A stretch of DNA of 5,607 nucleotides. Origin: Bacteroidales bacterium UBA3816 (GTDB lineage Bacteria; Bacteroidota; Bacteroidia; Bacteroidales; P3). The stretch covers positions 1 through 5,607 of the forward strand of contig DFDY01000081.1 in the NCBI GenBank assembly GCA_002368955.1, in the 5' to 3' direction. Numbering within the stretch: position 1 is the stretch's first letter; the number at the start of each line of letters is the position of its first letter. Of the stretch, positions 1 through 5,346 are shown piece after piece. Below the pieces are notes generated by a model. The model saw only the letters and a list, made by a program, of their open reading frames with translations. It did not search any database and was not told the DNA's origin. The position numbers and the translations under genes are program-made.

Positions 1-2
1 CA

Positions 3-9
3 TACTTTG
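3..9 (+). promoter_or_regulatory. possible -7 promoter element upstream of the AraC-type gene
   Basis: The bases TACTTTG resemble the Bacteroidota -7 element TAnnTTTG but are one base short between TA and TTTG. The matching -33 TTTG would lie outside the window, so it cannot be tested here. If it is used, the 5' untranslated leader of the regulator would be roughly 80 nt. No better match is visible between here and the start codon. This is a weak call. Confidence 0.22.
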
Positions 10-60
10 TACTAGAGCGAAAAACAATATCTCATACATAATAAATTGACCGAAAGTCCG

Positions 61-73
61 TTCATTCAATGAA
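61..73. promoter_or_regulatory. 13-bp dyad (TTCATT-C-AATGAA) in the leader of the AraC-type gene
   Basis: A perfect 6-bp inverted repeat with a 1-nt centre lies 21 nt upstream of the start codon at 95. In an AraC-family gene such a site could be an operator for autoregulation, but AraC proteins more often bind direct repeats. In an AT-rich leader a dyad of this size can occur by chance. What is seen is the symmetry only; function is inferred. Confidence 0.2.
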
Positions 74-94
74 TAAAACATCAAGTGAGTAATC

Positions 95-970
95 ATGAGT
101 TACCTTGACACTAAAGACATAGGAGTCTTCGATCTTCGCGCGAGTGGGGCCGACGAGTTCATCGGACATGGAACTGCCATCTTGGTTGGTGGACTCATCC
201 TGGGCGTCATGGGTCGTGGACGTTTGGTCTATCAGGTCAATCAAAGCCACCATGAAATTACTCGCAATGGCATCTTTTTCGCCCTCCCAGGCCAGCTTTT
301 TTCTGTCACGGAGTACAGCAACGACCTCGAAGCCACCGTTGTTTATGTCACTTCGGATTACTTACTGAAACTGGGTTCACGAAACGAAATGTTGCTCATG
401 CATGCCAATGAGTCCATGAACACCCTTCTTTGGGATAGTCTCAACGAGTTGGACACGATGTTGTTGCAGGATATTGTCCTCTCCGATGATGTTTGTGGCG
501 ACATCCGGAGCATCTTGTCTGTGCTGCAGCGTCATGCCTATCCGCAGGTGGCCGAGAGCAACCTCGTGCTTAGTGTTCCGCTCATACAAACTCTTCTGCT
601 CCTGACCATAGAATCCCTGAACCAAGGCTCCATGAAGGCCCGCACCCTCTCTCGACAAGAGCAGCTGAGCAAAGACTTCTTCTTTCTGTTGCTACAGAAC
701 TACAAGGTGGAACACGATGTCTCTTTTTATGCCGGTCAGCTTTTTGTGACCCCCAAATATCTCAGCACCGTTGTGCGCAAAATCACTGGTTCTCCCGTTC
801 AGGATTGGGTAGCCCGCCTGTTGCTCTTCTCTGCCAAGTACCTCCTCAAAAGCAGCCGCCTCAGCGTACAACAGATTTCAGACCAGCTGCATTTCTCAAC
901 CCCCTCTTCCTTTATCCGTTTCTTTCACCGCCTGACGGGTATGACCCCTAGGGAATATCGTATAAAGTGA
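95..970 (+). CDS. AraC/XylS-family transcriptional regulator
   Basis: A 291-residue protein with the two-part build of AraC-family regulators. Residues about 20-90 form a beta-rich, cupin-like sensor region (for example GLILGVMGRGRLVYQV and FFALPGQLFSV). Residues about 95-200 are mostly helical and probably serve as dimerisation and linker region. The C-terminal 90 residues carry the double helix-turn-helix: HTH1 around 209-231 (SFYAGQLFVTPKYLSTVVRK) and HTH2 around 257-288, with the typical end SFIRFFHRLTGMTPREYR. Length fits the family. The ATG at 95 is the only start, because an in-frame TGA lies at 86-88. No Shine-Dalgarno sequence is seen, which is usual in Bacteroidota. The ligand and target genes cannot be read from the sequence. 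The gene stands alone on its strand and converges on the lipid operon, so control of that operon is possible but not shown. Ends with TGA. Confidence 0.92.
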   Translation: MSYLDTKDIGVFDLRASGADEFIGHGTAILVGGLILGVMGRGRLVYQVNQSHHEITRNGIFFALPGQLFSVTEYSNDLEATVVYVTSDYLLKLGSRNEMLLMHANESMNTLLWDSLNELDTMLLQDIVLSDDVCGDIRSILSVLQRHAYPQVAESNLVLSVPLIQTLLLLTIESLNQGSMKARTLSRQEQLSKDFFFLLLQNYKVEHDVSFYAGQLFVTPKYLSTVVRKITGSPVQDWVARLLLFSAKYLLKSSRLSVQQISDQLHFSTPSSFIRFFHRLTGMTPREYRIK

Positions 971-974
971 ACCG

Positions 975-1667
975 CTATTTCTTTGGGTCTATTTTAGCAT
1001 AGCCTTTGGCATCGTTGATAAAGGTGAAGAGCAACATCAGCATCAGTATGATGATGACCGCCACGGCCACGCAGTCCAACATATTCAGACAATATGAGGT
1101 GCCGAAGAGAGACACTGTCCAGCTCCAGTTGCGAATGCCCTCAAAAGCTATCAGCACCGTGTTGACCACGATGACTACCAGCCGAAACTCCGTGGGTCCC
1201 AATTTGGCGTAAGTCAGTTTGAATTCCCCTTTCAGGTGGGCGTTTATGCTCACGTTGATGGTCATTATCAGGTACAGCGCGTAGGCAATCAATGCTAGGT
1301 CTAGGTGCACAAAAGGTGACAAGCCGACACCGACAAACATCAGCCCCTCGTTGACACAATCAATGGTGTGGTCCACATAATAGCCGTAAATGGGACGCTG
1401 CGTGTTGCGTACTCGTGCCAACGTGCCGTCCAGTGAGTCGCCATACCAGTTGACCACCATCCCCAGTGAACTGAGCCACAGCCAACTCACGTTCAGGTTG
1501 GAAAGGATAAATCCTGCTGCCACCAGCAAGGCTCCAATAAATCCCACCAGTGTCAGGTGGTCCGATGTCACCCATCGCGGTTGCCGCTTTGCAAGCCATA
1601 CCAAGGCCTTCTTCTCAACTCCGTTTAAAACCGAAGTTTGTATTCGTTCCGATTGTTTTATATCCAT
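975..1667 (-). CDS. CDP-alcohol phosphatidyltransferase family membrane protein, substrate unassigned
   Basis: A 230-residue integral membrane enzyme. It carries the full CDP-alcohol phosphotransferase signature: D77, D80, G81, A84, R85, G95, D99 and D103 (GDSLDGTLAR, then GYYVDHTID). These acidic residues bind the metals and CDP-linked donor for head-group transfer. Hydrophobic segments lie near residues 39-56, 61-75, 106-118, 122-141, 161-176 and 197-217, matching the six-helix fold. The usual PgsA text after the signature (LDPxxDK) is absent; YYVDHTID and a later LGPTEFRL (156-163) appear instead. Phosphatidylglycerophosphate, phosphatidylserine, inositol-phosphate or another product cannot be told apart. 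The frame stays open to 1781, but ATG 1667 is chosen because the extra residues lie inside the cls gene and look like out-of-frame sequence. A GGAGG at 1700-1696 is too far (28 nt) to serve this start directly. It is the last gene of the ftsH operon, 37 nt after cls, and ends in TAG 4 nt from the convergent regulator. Confidence 0.9.
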   Translation of the reverse strand: MDIKQSERIQTSVLNGVEKKALVWLAKRQPRWVTSDHLTLVGFIGALLVAAGFILSNLNVSWLWLSSLGMVVNWYGDSLDGTLARVRNTQRPIYGYYVDHTIDCVNEGLMFVGVGLSPFVHLDLALIAYALYLIMTINVSINAHLKGEFKLTYAKLGPTEFRLVVIVVNTVLIAFEGIRNWSWTVSLFGTSYCLNMLDCVAVAVIIILMLMLLFTFINDAKGYAKIDPKK

Positions 1668-1684
1668 GTTCTTCTTTTTTTCAT
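1658..1684 (-). other. 8-codon overlapping mini-ORF with its own GGAGG, at the start of the CDP-alcohol transferase
   Basis: Between cls and the next gene, ATG at 1684 opens an 8-codon frame (MKKRRTWI) that ends with TAA at 1660-1658. It runs across the start codon of the CDP-alcohol transferase (1667-1665) in another frame. A GGAGG at 1700-1696 lies 11 nt before this ATG. It could bring ribosomes to the junction and couple translation to the next gene by re-initiation. It may equally be chance in an A-rich spacer (AAAAAAAG at 1681-1674), as Bacteroidota rely little on Shine-Dalgarno pairing. No function for the peptide is claimed. Confidence 0.25.
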
Positions 1685-1704
1685 TTTTTAGCGGTCCTCC
1701 GTTG

Positions 1705-2928
1705 CTACAGTTGTGCCGAAAGGAGCCGTGCTGTGCGTTCCAAAATCCTTCGTACCCATGGCCGTTGCCGCCACTTCTCAAGGGTGATGATTTGCGACTC
1801 CTGCTCGTCCTTGAGGCATATTTCCTTTATCTGTCTGGTGTACCCCCTGTCTTCGACAAACAGGTTGATTTCGAGGTCCAGAAGATAGCTGCGAGGGTCG
1901 ATGTTGGTGGAACCCACCGTGGCAATTCGGTCGTCGCAGGCCAGTATCTTCGAGTGCATATAGCCTTTGTTGTAAAAATAGAAGTGCACTCCGGCCTGTA
2001 GGGCTTCCTCTATGTAAGACTGTGACGCCAACGGCGTGAGCACTCCGCGGTCGCCCCGCGACGGGATGGTGATATGCACCTCCACCCCCCTCTGGGCAGC
2101 CTTCACAAGGCTCTGCATGACAGCCTTGGTGGGGATAAAGTAGGGCGACTCCCAATGCACATACTCCTTGCTCTCGTCCAGTATGCGGCAAAACTCTGCC
2201 ATTATGACAGGCCCGTCGCCTATCGGCCCTGAGGTGAGAATCCTTCCAGGGAGATCCCCCTGCGCTTCCATCTTGGGGAAATACTGTTTCTCGGCCAGCA
2301 AATCACCCGTGGCGTAACGCCAGTCACAAAGGAATGCGTGCTGTAGCTGAGCCACCGCAGGACCCGCTATGCGTACCTGAGTGTCGCGCCAGTCGCCCCA
2401 ACGCAGTCCCTGATAGTAGCGGTCTGCAATATTCATGCCACCCATATAGCCAATTGCCCCGTCGATGACCACCACCTTGCGGTGATTGCGATAGTTGTCC
2501 TTCTTACGTAGGAATGGAATAGGGACGGGGCCAAACCCCTTCACCTGCACCCCTTGCTGGCTCAGTTTGCGGTAGTACCATTTGCTTTTAAGGTTCGAGA
2601 TGTCGTCATACAGCAATCGCACCTCCACCCCCTCTTTTGCCTTGGCGGCCAGGGCATCGCCGATGCACTGGCCTATGGCGTCAGCCTCGAACTTGAAGAA
2701 CTGCACGTGGACAAAATGTTGTGCCGAGGCTATGTCCTTCAGCAGTCGTACCACCATGGGGTGGAAATCGGGATAGGTCTCTATGTGGTTGCCCTCGGTC
2801 AGATTCCTCTCCAGCAAAGTGTTCAATTGCGCTAGCTCCTCCTCGCCCACAAGGGCAATCCTTTTCGGCTTCGACGTGAGCCACGCTATCCATAGGACTA
2901 GCAGCAAAATGATGATAATGACTTTCAT
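1705..2928 (-). CDS. cls: cardiolipin synthase, phospholipase D superfamily
   Basis: A 407-residue membrane-anchored enzyme with two HKD motifs. HKD1 is H149, K151, D156 in NHRKVVVIDGAIGYMGGMNI. HKD2 is H325, K327, D332 in MHSKILACDD, followed by VGSTNIDPRS (338-347). Other family landmarks are WGDWRDTQVRIAGPAV (177-192) and WESPYFIPT (259-267). Such enzymes form cardiolipin at the inner membrane by transferring a phosphatidyl group between phospholipids, through a phosphohistidine intermediate. One hydrophobic segment at residues 2-17 anchors the protein. Many ClsA-type enzymes have two and are about 480 residues long, so this is the shorter, single-anchor form. ATG 2928 is chosen so that the protein starts right at the anchor; a TTG at 2943 would add five residues. 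The gene lies 21 nt after ftsH, in the same frame, and was probably co-transcribed with it. Ends in TAG. A different phosphatidyl acceptor is possible, but the family assignment is firm. Confidence 0.93.
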   Translation of the reverse strand: MKVIIIILLLVLWIAWLTSKPKRIALVGEEELAQLNTLLERNLTEGNHIETYPDFHPMVVRLLKDIASAQHFVHVQFFKFEADAIGQCIGDALAAKAKEGVEVRLLYDDISNLKSKWYYRKLSQQGVQVKGFGPVPIPFLRKKDNYRNHRKVVVIDGAIGYMGGMNIADRYYQGLRWGDWRDTQVRIAGPAVAQLQHAFLCDWRYATGDLLAEKQYFPKMEAQGDLPGRILTSGPIGDGPVIMAEFCRILDESKEYVHWESPYFIPTKAVMQSLVKAAQRGVEVHITIPSRGDRGVLTPLASQSYIEEALQAGVHFYFYNKGYMHSKILACDDRIATVGSTNIDPRSYLLDLEINLFVEDRGYTRQIKEICLKDEQESQIITLEKWRQRPWVRRILERTARLLSAQL

Positions 2929-2949
2929 GGGCGTTGCGGTCAAATAAAA

Positions 2950-4845
2950 CTACATCTTCTCTTCAATCTGGGCAGGTTGGTCAATAATTTGCATAAACTC
3001 CTCACCCGTGATGGTCTCTTTCTCCAGAAGTATGTGGGCGGCTGCGTCCATCTGGGCCCGGTTGTCGGTGATGATTTGCTTGGCTTTGGCATATCCGTCG
3101 GCTATCATCTGGCGCACTTCGCTGTCAATGTCTGCTGCGGTGTCCTGTGCGCAGGCTAGCGAGGTGTCGCCTCCTAGGTAAGCTCCGTTGACAGTCTCCA
3201 AGGCCATCATGCCGTATTTGTCGCTCATGCCGTAGCGCGTCACCATGGCGCGGGCCAGTTTGGTGGCCTGCTCTATATCGTTGCTGGCCCCAGTGGTGAT
3301 GGTGCCGCAAATGACCTCTTCGGCTGCACGTCCTCCGGTCAGGGTGGCAATGCGGTTCAGCAGTTCCTTCTTGCTCATCAGCACCTGCTCGCCGCTGTCC
3401 ACCTGCATGGTGTAGCCCAAAGCCCCCGAAGTGCGTGGCACAATGGTGATTTTATGCACCGGTGCCTGTCCCCCCTGCCGAGCGGCTACCATGGCGTGGC
3501 CTATCTCGTGATAGCTGATGATGCGGCGCTCCTGTTCCGAGATTATTTTGCCTTTGCGCTGGGCTCCGGCCATCACTGTCTCGATGCTCTCTTCCAGGTC
3601 CTGTTGGCTAACTACGTTGCGACCCATGCGTACAGCCCTGAGGGCGGCTTCGTTGACGATATTGGCTATTTCTGCCCCGCTGCTGCCTGCCATGGCGCGG
3701 GCTATCAGATCCAAAGAAATGTCGGCCTCGTGTTTCACATGCTTTAGGTGCACTTTCAGTATGGCCACCCTTCCTTCCAGGTCGGGCAGCTCCATTTGCA
3801 CCCTCCGGTCGAATCGTCCTGGGCGCAGCAGGGCCTTGTCCAGCATCTCCGGTCGGTTGGTGGCGGCCAGGATGACCACTCCCTTGCGGCTGTCAAAGCC
3901 GTCCATTTCCGTCAGCAGTTGGTTCAAGGTCTGCTCGCGCTCGTCGTTACCGCCGTAGCCCGAACTGTCGCGCCTTTTGCCTATGGCGTCAATCTCGTCT
4001 ATGAAGATGATGCAGGGTGCCTTCTCGTTGGCCTGGCTGAACAGGTCGCGCACCTTCGATGCTCCCATGCCCACAAACATCTGCACAAACTCCGATCCGC
4101 TGATGGAGAAAAAAGGCACGTGGGCCTCTCCTGCCACGGCACGGGCAATGAGCGTCTTGCCCGTGCCTGGGGGGCCAACCAACAATGCCCCCTTCGGCAG
4201 TGAGGCACCTATTTCGGTGTATTTCGTCGGATTGTGTAAAAAGTCAACCATTTCCTGCAACGTCTCTTTGGCCTCGTCTTGTCCGGCCACATCGGCAAAG
4301 GTGGTCTTCACCTCCTTGTCGGCATATATCTTGGCTCCACTTTGGCCAAACGACATAAAGTTGCCCGCTCCTCCGCGGTTTCCCATCTTCTTCATCATCA
4401 TGTTGAAGAGGTAATAAAATATCACGCCTGGCAGCACCCACCAGAGCAGGAAATTGACTATAGGCGAATTCTCGTGTGGTATCTCCTGAGTGAAAACAAT
4501 GTGCCCCGTCTCGCTCGGACTGGAGGCTTTGCTTAGCCTCTCTACTAGTCCGGGGTCGTCCATCTGTCCGGTCACATAGGTCGTCTTTTCGGTAGTCTCC
4601 TCTCCGTCGCTCACCGAAAAATAAATTTTGTTGTCCTTTATCAGCACCTGCTCCACATCGCCGTCGTTGACGTGTTGTGTAAAACTGCCGTAGTCGGTCT
4701 CTTTCAGTTGCGACCTCACCAGCATGGGCTGCAAAAACCCATTGAAGAGAAGCAGCAGGCAAAAAGCAATGGCGAATGGCCACCACCCCCTCATCCAAGG
4801 CTTGCCCTGCTGGCTGTCTTTTGGTCCTTGTTGATTACTGTTCAT
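2950..4845 (-). CDS. ftsH: ATP-dependent zinc metalloprotease FtsH
   Basis: A 631-residue inner-membrane AAA+ protease that unfolds and degrades misassembled membrane proteins and selected regulatory proteins. In order: a short hydrophilic N-terminus, TM1 about 22-38, the periplasmic FtsH-ext domain about 45-125, TM2 about 129-149, then the AAA+ domain. Walker A is GPPGTGKT (224-231) and the pore motif is MFVG (256-259). Walker B is IIFIDEID (279-286), sensor 1 is N330, and the arginine fingers are R341 and R344 in RPGRFDRR. The peptidase domain has HEIGH (446-450; H446 and H450 bind zinc, E447 is catalytic) and the third ligand D523 in SNDIEQAT. All key residues are present. HEIGH, RTSGALGYTMQ (471-481) and TTGASNDIEQATKLARAM resemble Clostridia-type FtsH, as I remember it, rather than the usual Bacteroidota form. 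It is the first gene of an operon with cls and a CDP-alcohol transferase. ATG 4845 has no Shine-Dalgarno sequence. Ends in TAG. Confidence 0.97.
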   Translation of the reverse strand: MNSNQQGPKDSQQGKPWMRGWWPFAIAFCLLLLFNGFLQPMLVRSQLKETDYGSFTQHVNDGDVEQVLIKDNKIYFSVSDGEETTEKTTYVTGQMDDPGLVERLSKASSPSETGHIVFTQEIPHENSPIVNFLLWWVLPGVIFYYLFNMMMKKMGNRGGAGNFMSFGQSGAKIYADKEVKTTFADVAGQDEAKETLQEMVDFLHNPTKYTEIGASLPKGALLVGPPGTGKTLIARAVAGEAHVPFFSISGSEFVQMFVGMGASKVRDLFSQANEKAPCIIFIDEIDAIGKRRDSSGYGGNDEREQTLNQLLTEMDGFDSRKGVVILAATNRPEMLDKALLRPGRFDRRVQMELPDLEGRVAILKVHLKHVKHEADISLDLIARAMAGSSGAEIANIVNEAALRAVRMGRNVVSQQDLEESIETVMAGAQRKGKIISEQERRIISYHEIGHAMVAARQGGQAPVHKITIVPRTSGALGYTMQVDSGEQVLMSKKELLNRIATLTGGRAAEEVICGTITTGASNDIEQATKLARAMVTRYGMSDKYGMMALETVNGAYLGGDTSLACAQDTAADIDSEVRQMIADGYAKAKQIITDNRAQMDAAAHILLEKETITGEEFMQIIDQPAQIEEKM

Positions 4846-4850
4846 ACTTG

Positions 4851-4876
4851 TCTATTAACTTACTTATCTATTAACT
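4851..4876 (-). repeat. 10-bp direct repeat in the ftsH leader
   Basis: The minus-strand word AGTTAATAGA occurs twice, at 4876-4867 and 4860-4851, with a 16-nt period. The nearer copy ends 5 nt before the ftsH start codon. The spacing is not a whole helix turn. Possible roles are a translation-level binding site or simple slippage duplication of an AT-rich leader. Both copies are exact; the function is unknown. Confidence 0.4.
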
Positions 4877-4904
4877 AATGCCTACTTTTGTATCAATTAT
4901 TTTG

Positions 4905-4919
4905 CCAAGATTGTCTTGG
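4905..4919. promoter_or_regulatory. perfect palindrome CCAAGA-TTG-TCTTGG upstream of ftsH, candidate operator
   Basis: Two perfect 6-bp arms flank a 3-nt centre, 59 nt upstream of the ftsH start codon. Further out, TTTTG (4900-4904) and CAAAA (4923-4927) extend the symmetry imperfectly. No T-run follows on the right, and on the minus strand the arm is followed by CAAAATAAT, so a terminator is unlikely. The size and position suit a dimeric repressor or activator controlling the ftsH operon. The regulator is not known. Confidence 0.35.
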
Positions 4920-4996
4920 TCGCCAAAAAAGATGTGTTTGGGAGCATAATAACCGACTTTGGGTGTATTTTTTTTCCTCTGACTGACATAAAGGCA

Positions 4997-5025
4997 TTTG
5001 TCGGGTGTCGTTTGGTATAATTTTG
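4997..5025 (+). promoter_or_regulatory. Bacteroidota-type promoter reading rightward, away from ftsH
   Basis: TTTG at 4997-5000 is followed after 17 nt by TAATTTTG at 5018-5025, which matches the -7 consensus TAnnTTTG exactly. The spacing is at the short end of the range known for this promoter class. Transcription would begin near 5030-5033 and run right. No plus-strand protein gene follows, so the product would be either a small RNA or a transcript antisense to the T9SS-exported gene. Confidence 0.45.
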
Positions 5026-5135
5026 CCCCTCAAGTGTCTTCTTTTGAACAAATGGCATTTTAACCCCAAATCGGTCGTTGGGATTTGTGTCAGATTAGTG
5101 TTTGTTTCGAGCAGATAAACAACATCATTGTCGCA

Positions 5136-5153
5136 GGCGTAGCGGGCTACGTC
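5136..5153 (+). other. stem-loop, 7-bp stem with CGGG loop
   Basis: GGCGTAG (5136-5142) pairs with CTACGTC (5147-5153) with one G-T wobble around the loop CGGG. It is a compact, GC-rich hairpin inside otherwise AT-richer non-coding DNA. No T-run follows on either strand, so it is not a terminator. It may be a structural part of a transcript from the promoter candidate at 4997-5025. Confidence 0.35.
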
Positions 5154-5236
5154 AAGACAGGGATGTGGCCAAGATGCCGAAAGAAATGGTGATATGGCAA
5201 AATAGAGCTTGAAATGAGGATATTATGATCGAATGT

Positions 5237-5250
5237 CGGTCTAATGACCG
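5237..5250. other. stem-loop, 5-bp stem CGGTC-TAAT-GACCG
   Basis: A perfect short inverted repeat with a 4-nt loop, extendable by two G-T wobbles on the plus strand. It lies 19 nt from the terminator hairpin at 5270-5293. It could be part of a plus-strand RNA, or trailing structure behind the minus-strand terminator. Too small to assign a role. Confidence 0.3.
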
Positions 5251-5269
5251 GTTTGTGTTAAAGCATAAA

Positions 5270-5293
5270 GAAAGCCTCTTCGTGGAGGCTTTC
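5270..5293 (-). terminator. intrinsic terminator of the T9SS-exported protein gene, possibly bidirectional
   Basis: GAAAGCCTC (5270-5278) and GAGGCTTTC (5285-5293) form a perfect 9-bp stem with a 6-nt loop. On the minus strand the stem begins 53 nt after the TAG of the sorting-domain gene, and its 3' arm ends in CTTTC followed by TTTATGCTTT, a fair U-rich tract. On the plus strand only the TTT within the stem is available, followed by CGATGG. The minus-strand direction is therefore favoured. Confidence 0.7.
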
Positions 5294-5346
5294 GATGGTA
5301 TTGGTGCTATAGGCGGTATGCCTGCAGGATTTCCCTTTGTAAGAAT

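Larger units (their letters stand above)
5032..5295 (+). ncRNA. candidate small RNA or antisense leader, speculative
   Basis: The stretch starts just after the promoter candidate at 4997-5025 and ends at the hairpin at 5270-5293. It contains three clear stem-loops and no convincing reading frame. One 61-codon frame starts at 5225 with GAGGA 4 nt before it, but its second half lies antisense to the sorting domain. I do not recognise 6S RNA, tmRNA, SRP RNA or RNase P RNA here. Both ends are inferred; the plus-strand end lacks a proper T-run, so the transcript could read on into the antisense of the next gene. Confidence 0.22.
4846..5346. other. 500-nt intergenic region without a supported gene
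   Basis: No credible protein gene lies between ftsH and the T9SS-exported protein. The region is AT-richer than its flanks. It holds the ftsH leader on the minus strand (direct repeat, palindrome), a Bacteroidota-type promoter pointing right, two hairpins at 5136-5153 and 5237-5250, and a terminator at 5270-5293. On the minus strand upstream of ftsH I found no good TTTG / TAnnTTTG pair, so the ftsH promoter remains unplaced. An imperfect inverted repeat pairs 4953-4963 (CCGACTTTGGG) with 5065-5074 (CCCAAATCGG). Confidence 0.7.

Noticed and set aside
1668..1781. N-terminal extension of the CDP-alcohol transferase to 1781
   Set aside because: The extra 38 residues lie mostly inside the end of cls in another frame and do not look like family sequence. 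The ATG at 1667 gives a normal 230-residue length.
1390..2001. Long plus-strand open frame antisense to cls and the transferase
   Set aside because: It has no recognisable domain and lies fully opposite two well-supported genes; it is a shadow of their codon use.
2929..2943. TTG start for cls at 2943
   Set aside because: It is possible, but the ATG at 2928 begins the protein directly at the membrane anchor; TTG is a rare start and no ribosome site favours it.
3748..4414. Overlapping plus-strand frames antisense to ftsH
   Set aside because: They mirror the highly conserved AAA+ coding region and have low-complexity, non-family sequence.
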